Part shown: positions 40,794-51,286 of the stretch, one piece after another | How the letters are laid out: each line of letters opens with the position of its first letter | Position numbering within the stretch: the first letter of the stretch is position 1 | Assembly (NCBI GenBank): GCA_002633025.1 | Contig: NMRB01000789.1 | Span: 96,953 to 160,952 of the forward strand | Direction: 5' to 3' | Length of the DNA: 64,000 bases | DNA from: Notospermus geniculatus | Taxonomy: Eukaryota > Nemertea > Pilidiophora > Heteronemertea > Lineidae | Position numbers and translations under genes: made by a program | Notes under the pieces: model-generated | Databases searched by the model: none | Seen by the model: the letters and a program-made list of their open reading frames with translations, nothing else | What the model was told of the DNA's origin: nothing

Positions 40794-40911
40794 GTAAGTA
40801 CCTCAGTAATAATGTTTTTTCATCATAGATTACTTAGATTTGTCATAATTGGCGAATTAATGGAGAAGAAAAAAAATAAATGGAAGCCAAATGAACAAAA
40901 TAAAAAAGGCC

Positions 40912-41020
40912 CTTTGTCATGATGCCTGGAGTGGGATTTGAACCTGTAGCCTCCAGTTCAACCTCAGCTTTGGCAGTTCATGACCCTGCATGCTAACCAC
41001 TCGGCCACTGAGGCTCTTGC
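40912..41020 (-). mobile_element. tRNA-derived SINE, family 3 (Ser/Leu-like), copy 1
   Basis: Minus strand: GAGCCTCAGTGGCCGAGTGG (A box), a long arm, then CTACAGGTTCAAATCCCACT (B box) and GGCATCATGACAAAGGGCC. The A-B spacing exceeds a normal tRNA. Copies follow at 42772 and 43046, each with the same AATAAATGGAAG-type flank. Confidence 0.75.
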
Positions 41021-41169
41021 TAGAGAGAGGCATTGATTGGATATCAGTAGGTGTCGAACATTAAAGTCAGCATTTGGGTTTTATCAACTATGATAGAGGT
41101 TCTCATCCGACTTTACATTTCAACTCCAGTCTCTCCTGAAATCTTTCAGTAGATTGTAGATTTTAGAGG

Positions 41170-41700
41170 TCAGATTTAGTTGATGAGATTGTTTTTATAT
41201 CTCTCAGCCATGTGAGCCATTGTCAGTCAATGTCTTGTCACTCGACTGTAGACGTTGTGTTTGTTCTGAACTTTTGAGGTGAGATTTAGTTGATGAGATT
41301 GTTTTAATCTCGCTCAGTCAATGTCTTGTCACTCGACTGTAGACGTTGTGTTTGTTGTGAACTTTTGAGACCTGTGAGATTTAGTTGATGAGATTGTTTT
41401 AATCTCGCTCAGTCAATGTCTTGTCACTCGACTGAAGACGTTGGCCCAAATTTTCAAAGCTGTTTTAACGCTAAAATGCATTTTAGTCCAGCACTTACAT
41501 GCCAATAAGCATGCAAGTGCTGGAGTAAAATGCATTTTAGCGTTAAAACAGCTTTGAAAATTTGGGCCGTTGTGTCTGTTGTGAACTTTTGGAGTGAGAT
41601 TTGGTTGATGAGATTGTTTTAATCTCGCTCAGCCATGTCAGCCAATGAGTTGTCACTCGACTTTAGAAATAGTGTATATTCTGAACTTTTGAGGTGGTCA
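41170..41700. repeat. Tandem repeat, about 92-bp unit (first block)
   Basis: Units contain TTTAGTTGATGAGATTGTTT, TAATCTCGCTCAGTCAATGT, CTTGTCACTCGACTGTAGAC and GTTGTGTTTGTTGTGAACTT. Related units continue at 43300-43400 and 43700-44290. One unit is split by a MITE at 41454-41567. Confidence 0.85.
41454..41567. mobile_element. Palindromic MITE (114 bp), 5-bp TSD CGTTG
   Basis: Nearly perfect palindrome: GCCCAAATTTTCAAAGCTGT ... ACAGCTTTGAAAATTTGGGC, with GCATTTTAG/CTAAAATGC inside. CGTTG flanks both sides (41449-41453, 41568-41572). Neighbouring tandem units read GACGTTGTGT without it, giving the empty site. Confidence 0.9.
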
Positions 41701-42074
41701 GATTCAATACAAGCTGGTGTAGGATGTGTTGTCAAACTCCTATGGTCTGGTGACTAGTGGTCTGGTCTCGTGTCCTGTTGTCAGTGTGTCCTCTCCGTGA
41801 GATTAGTACAGGCATGAAAGCTGAACATGTGATTGGTTCAGACTATAAGTTTCTCTACTCGATATTTATATTGCAATGCACCTGTGTGAGTTTGTAAGAA
41901 ATGTCGTGGAAACAAGATGGAATGGTCTGGCTGAAATGGACCTTGGTGTATCAGTGCTTTTCTTGGAATTTTTGACGTGTGCTGAATGAGATTGTTGTTT
42001 GTTCTGTATCGAGGCAGATGTAAGTCAAGTTTTCTATACCAGTTCTCAATATGCATCACCTTTATATTTTCCAG

Positions 42075-42197
42075 AGTGTTGTGGAGCTGATGTATCATCA
42101 CTAGGGGTTACCGGTAGCATTTCGAGGCAATGTTCGACGATCTACCTGTCACACGTTAGAGAATATCGGCAAGAACAAGAGAAGAGGACCGTGTGAG
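42075..42197 (+). other. Candidate exon of the SIN3-like transcript
   Basis: Strong acceptor (TTTATATTTTCCAG, ends 42074) and strong donor (GAG then GTAAGT at 42198). If the preceding exon ends at 40714, the frame continues QCCGADVSSLGVTGSISRQC, STIYLSHVREYRQEQEKRTV and stops at TGA 42194-42196, just before the donor. No resemblance to SIN3 is obvious, so it could be untranslated or belong to a decayed gene. Confidence 0.35.
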
Positions 42198-42361
42198 GTA
42201 AGTTGTGCTTACACCAGACAATACTACTTTGATATTTGACTGGAGTTTTCCCATTTTTTCTTGACTGTGCCAGTTTCAAAAGTTTAGGGAATCATGAAGT
42301 AATACGGTCTTCCAACATGGGGTATGCATGTTAATCATGTATTGACCAAGTTGGAAGATGA

Positions 42362-42417
42362 CAGGCCTGTATTCGTGAAGCCTCCTTAAATGTAAACCTT
42401 AAGAAGGAAGCTTCAAG
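42362..42417. repeat. Short hairpin (about 56 bp)
   Basis: Inverted repeat TATTCGTGAAGCCTCCTTAA / TTAAGAAGGAAGCTTCAAGAATA. It resembles the TATTCATAAAGC-type ends of other palindromic elements here. Confidence 0.6.
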
Positions 42418-42444
42418 AATATAGCTCGATTATTACTTTGTTGT

Positions 42445-42591
42445 GGGACCTTATTCACAAAGCCCCTGTAGCTTTAATGGTACCGGTATGTAAATCCTTT
42501 GTCAGACTGATAGTGAACAACAGGTCATCCGCAAAATGGACAATAGTTTACGTACAGCTTAGAGTTGCGGGGGCTTCGTGAATAAGGTCCC
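42445..42591. mobile_element. TIR element (147 bp) carrying the SIN3-exon-like segment
   Basis: Termini GGGACCTTATTCACAAAGCC and GGGGGCTTCGTGAATAAGGTCCC are inverted, about 23 bp. Between them, 42490-42567 matches 40715-40792 at 76 of 78 positions. Palindromic similarity weakens inward from the ends. Target duplication is unclear. Confidence 0.75.
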
Positions 42592-42771
42592 TGGACTTTT
42601 CCCGTGCTTCCTGATTTGACGTCTGAAACTGTGAAAGTCTCTTTGATACCTCAGGCAACCCTGAAGTAATATTTTTTCTCACCATAGATTAATTAGATTT
42701 GTCATTAATTGGGTAATTAATGGAGAGGAAAAAAATAAATGGAAGCAAAATGAACAAAATAAAAAAAAGGC

Positions 42772-42881
42772 CCTTTGTCATGATGCCTAGAGCGGGATTT
42801 GAACCTGTGGCCTCCAGTTCAACCTCAGCTTTGGCAGTTCATGACCATGCATGCTAACCACTAGGCCACTGAGGCTCTTGT
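42772..42881 (-). mobile_element. tRNA-derived SINE, family 3, copy 2
   Basis: Same A and B boxes as the copy at 40912. About 110 bp of flanking sequence on the plus-strand left side is also shared, so copies 1 and 2 arose by local duplication rather than separate insertion. Confidence 0.75.
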
Positions 42882-43045
42882 TAGTACAGGGAAACCATTA
42901 TTGTGGTTTGCCTGGGAAAGCATAAAATTTTCTAAGAATGCAATGTTTTTTATCATAGATTAATTGGATTTGTCATTTAATTGTACAATGAACATAATTA
43001 TAGATAAGAAAAAATAAATGGAAGTAAATTATCGAAATAAAAAAA

Positions 43046-43157
43046 GCCCTTTGTCATGATGCCTGGAGTGGGATTTGAACCTGTGGCCTCCAGTTCAACC
43101 TCAGCTTTGGCAATTCATGACCGTGCATGCTAACCACTCGGCCACTGAGGCTCTTGC
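43046..43157 (-). mobile_element. tRNA-derived SINE, family 3, copy 3
   Basis: Third member, again with the AAAAATAAATGGAAGTAAAT flank and followed by GAGAGAGGCATTGATTGGAT as in copy 1. Confidence 0.75.
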
Positions 43158-43699
43158 TAGAGAGAGGCATTGATTGGATACCAGTAGGTGTAGAACATTA
43201 AAGTCAAAGTTGGATTTTATCAACTGTTGTAAGAGGTTCTCATCCGACTTTACACTTCAACTCCGGTCTATCCTGAAATCTTTCTGTAGATTGTAGATTT
43301 TAGAGGTCAGATTGTCGTTGATGCGATTGTTTTGATCTCTCTCAGTTACTCAACTGAAGACGTTTGGGTTTATAGTCTGATGTCAACTACAGTAGAGATT
43401 CTCATCTGACTTTACACTTCAACCCCAGTCTATCCTGAAACCTTTCAGTAGAATGAGTGAGGAACAACTCTCAACTCTGATTCAGGATTGAAACCAAATG
43501 ATGTACTCCCACGACTGAAGAATCCCAGCTTCAGCCTCTGTCTTCAGACTCCTCCCCCTCCTAACTCTGATTCTGGATGGATTGAGGGCAAAAGCCTACT
43601 CTCAGTACTGAAGACTGAATAGACCTGGCTTTAGCCCGTATTTAGACCNCCCTCTGTCTAGAGTCCCCCTCCTCCTTCAGACCAACCCCCGATTGTGTT

Positions 43700-44290
43700 T
43701 TGGTCTCTCTCTGCCTATAAGTTGTCACTCGACTGTGGAGATGAGATTGTTTTGATAACTGTCATCTGATGAGTTGTCATCCACCATGTAGATGGTGTCG
43801 GTTTGATGTGAGCTTGTTCTTGATGGATCTTCTGAGGTCAGATTGTTGTTGTTGAGATTTTTTTTCTCTTCCGCCATGTGAGTTGTCACTTATAGAGATG
43901 GCATCTGTTGTTGACATTTGAGATTAGGTTGTTGTTGATGAGATTGTTTTGATCTCTGTCAGCCTATGGTTTGTCACTCGACTGTAGAGATGACATCTCT
44001 TGTTAATCTCTGAGGTCAGATTGTTGTTGATGAGATTGTTTTGATCTCTCTCAGCCTATAAGTTGTCATTCTATTGTAGAGATGGCATCTGTTCTAACAT
44101 TTGAGATTAGGTTGTTGTTGATGAGGTTGCTTTGACCTCTGTCAGCCTATGGTTTGTCACTCGACTGTAGAGATGACATCTCTTGTTAACATTTGAGATG
44201 AGATTGTTGTAATCTCGCTCAGTCAATGTCTTGTCACTCGACTGTAGACGTTGTGTCTGTTGTGAACTGTTGAGGTGAGATTTAGTTGAT
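43700..44290. repeat. Tandem repeat, about 92-140 bp unit (second block)
   Basis: Variants of the 41.2-kb satellite: GTTGTTGATGAGATTGTTTT, GATCTCTGTCAGCCTATGGT, TTGTCACTCGACTGTAGAGA. A single N at 43649 precedes it. Confidence 0.8.
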
Positions 44291-44575
44291 ATCCTGTGAT
44301 ATTTGCCTCAGACTTTTCCCAATATCTTCTCATGTTTCCTGATTTCAAAGTGTCTTTGGAACCTCAGGCAACTCTGAAGTTATATTGTTGTCTGACATGG
44401 TCTATTTTGACTCTGTTGGAAAACAATATTACTTCGCTTTACCTGGAGTACTTCTGAAACTTCTCGTCTTTCTCGATTTCAAAGTGTCTGTGGTATTCCA
44501 CGCAAATAGCGAAGTGATATTGTCCGCTAAACACGTTGCATTTAAAACGTGTTGGAAGATAATATTATGTCTGCT

Positions 44576-44716
44576 GTACACGATCAAGTTTTTCATCCAA
44601 TTTTGTGAATATGCTCAATAAAGGCCTATGTTGGTTTATACATTGAAGTCCCGCTAGGCTCGGAAGTTGCATTTCCAAAAAAATTGATGGAAAATTTGAT
44701 CGTGTACAGTGTGCAT
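44576..44716. mobile_element. Foldback MITE (about 141 bp), copy 1
   Basis: TGTACACGATCAAGTTTTTC at the left is mirrored by GAAAATTTGATCGTGTACA at the right; the interior GAATATGCTCAATAAAGGCC is shared with the copy at 45319. Confidence 0.75.
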
Positions 44717-44816
44717 TACTTCAATATTTGTGTTTAGTTGCTCAGAGACATCCCGTCTTTCCCGATTTTACAGTTGTGTTAGTGTTTGATATTTAATGGT
44801 TGTTTTTGTGTTGCAG

Positions 44817-44868
44817 GTGCCTTGATGCTGGTCGAGGAAGAAGATTTAAGTGAAGAGGAGTATCTCTG
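44817..44868 (+). CDS. Candidate small acidic exon
   Basis: Acceptor TTTTGTGTTGCAG ends at 44816; donor GTAAGT begins at 44869. One frame reads ALMLVEEEDLSEEEYL, rich in Glu. The frame relation to the previous candidate exon is blocked by its stop, but an ATG inside the exon (44825) could serve a separate frame. It lies between candidate exons on the same strand. Confidence 0.35.
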
Positions 44869-44879
44869 GTAAGTATAGA

Positions 44880-45910
44880 GACTTCAGAGAATCTTGAAGT
44901 AATATTGTTTTTGTCAATATTACTGTGAGATTTGTATGGAGTCTCACCGATTTCCCGATTTCCAAGTGTCATTAATACACCCGGAGCCGTGAGAAGTATT
45001 GAACACAATATTTCTTGTTCCTGGAGTGTTTTTGATACTTCTCTTCCCGATTTCAAAGTGTCTGCGGTACTTGAGGTAATACTGTCTTCGAACACGGCTA
45101 CTTTGACGATGTTGGAGGTCAATATTAACTTTGATATTTGCTTTGAGTATTTCTGATGCTTCTTGTCTTTCCTGACTCTTTTGGTAATGTTGTCGTCCAG
45201 TATGGATGACAGTATGGTGTTTACGTGTAGTTCTTCAGAGTCAGGAAAGAGGAGAAGTATCAGAAGTACGTCTAGGCAAATAACAAAGTAATATTGTTTT
45301 CCGACAGAGTCAAATTAAGGCCTATACACACGATCCAATTTTTCATTCAATTTTCTGAATATGCTCAATAAAGGCCTACATGCGGGTTTATACATTGAAG
45401 CCACAATAGGCCAGGAATCTGAATTTCCCAAAAATTGAATGAAAAATTGGATCATGTGTACAGGCCATTAGCCATTGTTGGAAGACAATATGACTTTGAT
45501 ATTTGCCTGGAGTACGTCTGATATTTCTTGTCTTTCGCGACTCTCTTGGTACGTCCGGCAGTGCTGAAGGAATATTGTCGTCCAGCATGGAGGACAGTTC
45601 GGCATTTGCCTGGAGTTTCTGAGAGTCGGGAAAGATGAGAACTATCAGAAGTAGCTCTAGGCAAATATCAGTTGTATTGTCTTCTGACATGGTTGAAGTA
45701 GCCATGATGTTGGAATACAGTATGACTTTGATATTTGCCTCGAGTACGTCTGATACTTCTCATCTTTGCTGACTCTGTTGGTACTTCTGGCAATGCCGAA
45801 GTAATATTGTCGTCCAGCATGGAAGACAGTATGGTATTCAGAGTTGGGAAAGAGGAGAAGTATCAGAAGTACTTCTAGGCAAATAGCGAAGTAATGTTGT
45901 CTTCTGACAT
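44880..45910. repeat. Degenerate tandem repeats, about 236-bp unit
   Basis: Repeated segments include CTTCTGGCAATGCCGAAGTA, ATATTGTCGTCCAGCATGGA and GAGAAGTATCAGAAGTACTT, with inverted sub-segments (GATACTTCTCATC against GATGAGAAGTATC). Frames up to 105 codons are repeat artefacts. Confidence 0.8.
45319..45466. mobile_element. Foldback MITE (about 148 bp), copy 2
   Basis: Ends GGCCTATACACACGATCCAA and TTGGATCATGTGTACAGGCC are inverted; ATT flanks on both sides. Same family as 44576-44716. Confidence 0.8.
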
Positions 45911-45949
45911 TGTCAAGTTAGTGATGTTGGAAGACAGTGTTGTCTCAAG

Positions 45950-46990
45950 TACTGTAGACAGTTTGAAATTGAGAAGAGCTCTTCCTCCTGGTGGAGGTGG
46001 AGGAAGACGACCAAGGATGTCTGAGTGAGGAAGAGATGTCTAGTAGAGGTGGCTTCTTCTGAGTCAGATCTTTCTTGGTTGTCTTTCTTCATGTCCACCA
46101 GGAGGCAGAGTATCGAGCTCCTCCTGGTGGAGGTGAAGGAAGATGATCAAGGATGTCTGAGTAAGGAAGAGATGTCCAGTAGAGATGTCATCTTCTGACT
46201 CTTATCCTTCTTGGTCGTCTTTCCTCATGTCCACCAGGAGGCAGAGTATTGAGGTCCTCCTGGTGGAGGTCAGGGAAAACTACTCAAGATGATCTGGTTG
46301 AAGAGCTGAGACCTTTAGCAGAGGTCTTCTCTCTTGATTAAGATTGTCTTGGGATGAGGAAGAGATGTCTAGTAGAGGTGTCTTCTTCTGAGTCAGATCT
46401 TTCTTGGTTGTCTTTCTTCATGTCCACCAGGAGGCAGAGTATCGAGCTCCTCCAAGTGGAGGTGAAGGAAGACGACCAAGGAGGTCTGAGTAAGGAAGAG
46501 ATGTCCAGTAGAGATGTCATCTTCTGACTCTTATCCTTCTTGGTCGTCTTTCCTCATGTCCACCAGGAGGCAGAGTATTGAGGTCCTCCTGGTGGAGGTC
46601 AGGGAAAACTACCCAAGATGATCTGTTTGAAGAGATGAGACCTTTAGCAGAGGTCTTCTCTCTTCAGATTAAGATTGTCTTGGGTTGTTTTCCCTGACCT
46701 CCACTAGGAGGAGCTCGATACTCTGCCTCCTGGTGGACATGAGGAAAGACGACCAAGAAGGATAAGAGTCAGAAGAAGACATCTCTACTGGACTTCTCTT
46801 CCTTACTCAGACATCCTTGGTCGTCTTCCTTCACCTCCACCAGGAGGAGCTCGATACTCTGCCTCCTGGTGGACATGAAGAAAGACAACCAAGAAAGATC
46901 TGACTCAGAAGAAGACACCTCTACTAGACATCTCTTCCTCACTCAGACATCCTTGGTCGTCTTCTCCCACCTCCACCAGGAGGAGCTGGG
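45950..46990. repeat. Tandem repeat cluster folded into a long inverted repeat
   Basis: Direct units of about 139 bp (GTCTGAGTAAGGAAGAGATG, CTTCATGTCCACCAGGAGGC, AGCTCCTCCTGGTGGAGGTG) occupy 46000-46620. They reappear in reverse orientation at 46680-46985, with a hairpin at the centre (GACCTTTAGCAGAGGTC). Arms of about 300 bp are nearly identical. Both strands carry an MDMKKDNQERSDSEE-type frame by symmetry; I do not regard it as a gene. Confidence 0.85.
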
Positions 46991-47339
46991 GAAAGAAGAG
47001 GGGGGAGGGTGGCTGGGTGTTGATCCGATAGAAACCTTCGACGTGGGGGGTGAGCCCCTATATATCCGGAATATAAGAAATAGGCTATCTCCAACAGAGG
47101 CCAAAAAAAATTTCGACGTGGATTCGGTCTGTAGGTTTTTACGTAAAACATGAAAACAGGTCTAGTACTTGATTTCCAGTTTATTCGAATAGGGTGTAGC
47201 GTCGGAAGTTATCTTACATGAAAAGCGAAAGCAGTGGGTGCTTCGAAACTTTTGCGAGCTGCAGAAATTAAAATTTTTTTCGTTTTCTTCTTGGGGAGGG
47301 CTGTCAGAAACAGTCTTACGTTGGAGTTGAACTTGATAC

Positions 47340-47397
47340 CTTATTCACAACGCCTCCATAGCAAAGTTACTATGGAGGCATTGTTTGTCACTTGAAT
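47340..47397. repeat. Short hairpin with TTATTCACAA end
   Basis: ACGCCTCCATAG and CTATGGAGGC are inverted around CAAAGTTA. The outer TTATTCACAA / TTGAATAAAG resembles ends of the element at 42445. Confidence 0.6.
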
Positions 47398-47415
47398 AAA
47401 GCGTTAAGTCCACTC

Positions 47416-47543
47416 CAGGGCTGGGTTGCACAAAACTCATGTTAGCGCTAACATCATGTTAAATGACGTAAAATGACAATGGATTTTGACGTCATCTAAC
47501 ATAAAAGTTAGCGCTAACATGAGTTTTGTGCAACCGGGCCCTG
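47416..47543. mobile_element. Palindromic MITE (128 bp), CAGGGC ends
   Basis: CAGGGCTGGGTTGCACAAAA plus CTCATGTTAGCGCTAACAT at the left is mirrored at the right through CAACCGGGCCCTG. A long near-perfect hairpin with a CGTCA core; non-coding. Confidence 0.85.
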
Positions 47544-47676
47544 ATGGTTTGCAGCTCGCATCCGTTTGCTCCGCATCCACGGGTTCTTGTATCTTTTATT
47601 TTGGGATACAGGTAATTTCGGGATACATGTAAATTCGGATAAATTCGGTATAATTAAAGCTCATTTTATTTTGCAG

Positions 47677-47885
47677 AGTTCATCTCATCAAGACATTTGG
47701 TCACATCACAACATCTGCATGGAGTGGACATCCTGGTGATTACAACAGTTGGACGTTGCAAATTTTGCAGAGGCATGGTTCATCTTGGCAGCATTGGACT
47801 GTAAAGATAAAAATGATGTTGTTAACTACATGCACACTGAAAACAAACATGAAGGAAGGAAGTAAATAAAGATATACAAAGTCAG
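47677..47885 (+). other. Candidate 3' terminal exon with poly(A) signal
   Basis: Acceptor TTTTATTTTGCAG ends at 47676. The exon has short frames only; one reads SSHQDIWSHHNICMEWTSW then stop. AATAAA lies at 47865-47870. It plausibly closes the transcript that includes the exons at 42075 and 44817. Likely mostly 3' UTR. Confidence 0.4.
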
Positions 47886-48228
47886 AAAATGTGAGATGTC
47901 AAATCATTCAACTTCCATCCACACCACAATCTAAATACAATAACTACAAGAGGACAGCTCCCAGGGTAGAGTGACAGCTCCCTGGCTAAAGACCTTCCCT
48001 GCACGCACGAAGTAGAGTAGCACTACATGTAAATAGAGGACAACGTCATCTGGGGCGGTGGGACAACCAACGGATCAAAGACGCCCATCCACCGGAGTTT
48101 TCTCATGGAAGTTGGCACACAATGGCAATGCAAAACATTGTTTATTTCCGCACGGCTTACACCAACATCAATGACGCACACAGCTCTGTTATACGGAGAC
48201 CCAACTCACACGAGAAAACTTCAAATAG

Positions 48229-48965
48229 TTCGGTCAATAAGCTCAAAATTGTGACCCGATCAGGACATAGCGGACAAAAGCGCCATTTTTTGCCCAAATG
48301 TCCCTTTAATATGGTACTTCAATTCTAGAAGGGGCGCCCAAGTCAGATCGCCATGGTAACGTCAAAATCGGTGTTGAAGTTTTGGACACTGACTTTATCA
48401 TTGGACCCAAGACCTGGGCTTTGTACAGGAAAATGGGACCCGATGTACAGCTAACTTTTGAACGGTTGGATTTACACCCCATAAATGTATTATCAACAGA
48501 TAGAAACATGGTGCCTCAGAAGCAGATAAGCATGTTCTTAATTGTTTTCAGTATTTATGTAATAAGAAATTACGTTTTTTATGCAAATTAACACAAACTG
48601 GGTCAAAATATATTAAAACGTCGTTTGCAATTACCTTATCAGTTAAAAATTACTAAAAGCATGCTTATATGATTATAAGGCACCATGTTTCTATCCGTTG
48701 ATAATACATTTATGGGGTGTAAATCCAACCGTTCAAAAGTTAGCTGTACATCGGGTCCCATTTTCCTGTACAAAGCCCAGGTCTTGGGTCCAAAATGATA
48801 AAGTCAGTGTCCAAAACTTCAACACCGATTTTGACGTTACCATGGTGATCTGACTTGGGCGCCCCTTCTAGAATTGAAGTACTATATTAAGGGAACATTT
48901 GGGCAAAAAATGGCGCTTTTGTCCAGTTTGTCCCGATTTTTCTCGTTATTGACTGTACTAAAATG
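48229..48965. mobile_element. Large foldback element (737 bp), arms about 280 bp
   Basis: Arms 48229-48515 and 48680-48965 are inverted copies with few differences, sharing GTACTTCAATTCTAGAAGGG, CATCGGGTCCCATTTTCCTG and GTTTCTATCYGTTGATAATA. The AT-rich loop is 48516-48679. The ends read AGTTCGGTCAATAA and the complement of AGTACAGTCAATAA. Confidence 0.85.
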
Positions 48966-48979
48966 GATAGGTGTCTAAA

Positions 48980-50500
48980 GACCCTCTGTACATGCACCAA
49001 AGTGCAATGTCAGTACAAGTATTTGGACCTACAGCTACAGGGTGAAGTAGTAACCACCGCTGACAAGGCCTTGCTGTATACACCTAAGTACAATATCACT
49101 ACAAGTACATAGAGAACAACATTGTGGGAGCAGTGACAACACAGACGAAACCAAGGGAGGTTTCGCAAGCACTCGGTTAGGCCGTATAACGACGTTTATC
49201 TATTGTTTGGGTGTACCCAAACAATAGATAAGCGTCGTCGTAGGGCCTAACCGGGCGCTTGCGAAATGTCCCTATTCTTCTCACCAGCCATCGCAGACTA
49301 GGTGCGTATCATGATCACGACTGTTCAAGCCCACACCTAGAGTATGGATCACTACCAGTACACTGACGCCAACCTTGGAGGAATTCTCCAAGCGCTAACT
49401 ATCTGCATGACCTGGGTGGAGTAATACCCAACAGACTGAGGCCCTCTGTAGACACATCAAGTAAACTACGACGATTACTACAAGTACAAGTACATAAATA
49501 GGTAGGAGATGAGAGTGGCAACCCAAAGGCGTCTATCCACGGGATAGTTTTATTATGAAGTTGGCTCACAATGGGCAATTCACCATCGTTCGTCTCCTTA
49601 CGGTTTATGCCGTGACTAATGATGTAAACAACTGCTCAGAGTAAGCCAGCTGCCCATAGAAAGCAAACTCACAAGTGGATAGGTGTCAATATCACTACAA
49701 GTAGATTGACTATAACTATCTGCATGACCTGGGTAGAGTGACTACCCATAGGCTGAGGCCATCTGTGGACACATCAAGTACAAATGACAAGTACATACAC
49801 AGAGGACAACACCTGGGTTGGAGTGACAACAGGTGAAAGCCCAAAGTCAACTACCACTACAAGTGAAGAGAACCCACACACAAAAGCCACCAGCACACCA
49901 GGTCATTCGCTAACTATCTGCAATGACCTGGGTGGAGTAACAATTCACAGGCCATCATCAGAACTGCATTGAAGACATCTTCAGTCATGTTCGTGGAGGA
50001 GGGACACTATCGGCCAAGACATCACTGTACAACTACTGGGGTGAGACAACCAATTCGTAGGCCGAGACCCTCCACATGCCTAGGCCTACATGTACATGCC
50101 TGTCGTGCCTATAGGATACCAACTCTAGACTACTGGAAGTGGCTGCCTAACATCTCTCACACAAAAACCATCCACTCTGACATCTCAACATTTGGACTTA
50201 GTAAATCTTAATTCACAGCATCTCAAAGACTTTCAATCCAAAAATCTTTCCAAGATAAAGTTTTAATATATCACTCTTCAAGGTTGCATGTAATAAGTTA
50301 CAATGTAGCAGTACAACATGTACATGTCTTGTATTTACTGGAAATATCACATGAGGGTTCGATGCACCAATTTTATGTCCATTTTGAGATAATAAACCCG
50401 AAACTTTTTAAAAATCTGTTTCCCGGTACATTTCAGAGAGAGGTCAGTTTCGTGAATCATTTTCAGTTGGTTGGCTGAGAAACAAGTACTAAAAAATGCT
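48980..50500. other. Low-level repeats, no gene recognised
   Basis: Recurring phrases TATCTGCATGACCTGGGTGG (49400, 49715, 49915) and ATCACTACAAGTACATA suggest a decayed tandem array. Only the MITE at 49155 is well defined. Confidence 0.5.
49155..49273. mobile_element. Foldback MITE, second copy of the 37.4-kb family
   Basis: Shares CGGTTAGGC, CGTTTATCTATTGTTTGGGTG and CCTAACCGGGCGCTTGC with 37403-37523, but its ends read GGGAGGTTTCGC and GCGAAATGTCCCT. Confidence 0.8.
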
Positions 50501-50514
50501 CAGGTCAAGTACAT

Positions 50515-50720
50515 CGCAATGAGGTCATCGCCACTTCTCCACGGAAAGATGTCACTGCGACCGTATCACTTCATCAGGCCTTTCCATTGTCTTGAGGACG
50601 TCATCTCCGTGGCAATACGAGATGTGAGCCTGAAGCCACAACATCACAGTTGTGTGATCGTTGACGTTCCGTACAACGCAGTGGAATAAGTTGATACGGT
50701 CGCAGCGCCATCAAAAGAAT
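50515..50720. repeat. Dispersed repeat, copy 1
   Basis: Contains CGCCACTTCTCCACGGAAAG, GGCCTTTCCATTGTCTTGAG, GAAGCCACAACATCACAG and GATACGGTCGCAGCGCCATC. The copy at 54785-54962 carries the same blocks in the same order. Confidence 0.8.
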
Positions 50721-51286
50721 GGCCACAACCCCAAGTGCCCTCAGAAGATGTAAAATGTGCCCACGTGAGAGTTGTCTCGCGCAAGTTGGCTCTCAATGGG
50801 TAACTCAACCAAAGAAAACTAAATGGACAATCATTTGTGCCACTGGTGTAAGCATACCCATAAGAAACATGACAAACCAACAATGGTGAATTGCCCATTG
50901 AGAGCCAACTTGCACACGAAAACTCATGTAGAGGAGCATCTCAACAAAGTCTCAAAATATAAATTGGCAAATTTTGGACATATCCAGATTGTGCTTCAAA
51001 CCCTCAACATGACAAATGCACTGCCGTATTATGAATATTTAGGCACCTGCGCTTAAACCATAATTGCTTTTTTTGCCATTCATTCATGTCATTTGACATT
51101 TGGAAATTCCTCGAGCTCCCAAGTCTTGGTAAAGTCTTTTCCATACAGATCAGGACAATCAAACTTCATGACGTTGATCAGGTTCCAAGACTACACTGCC
51201 TACAATGAAGTGCTGTTGCACAACAAAGAGCACTGTCTTTTTACATGGTGTCAAATATGAGCAGGTCACCTGCGACACCTGCTGTG

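Noticed and set aside
46869-47153. MDMKKDNQERSDSEE-type frames on both strands
   Set aside because: Arise from the inverted satellite; symmetry puts the same frame on both strands and no family is recognisable.
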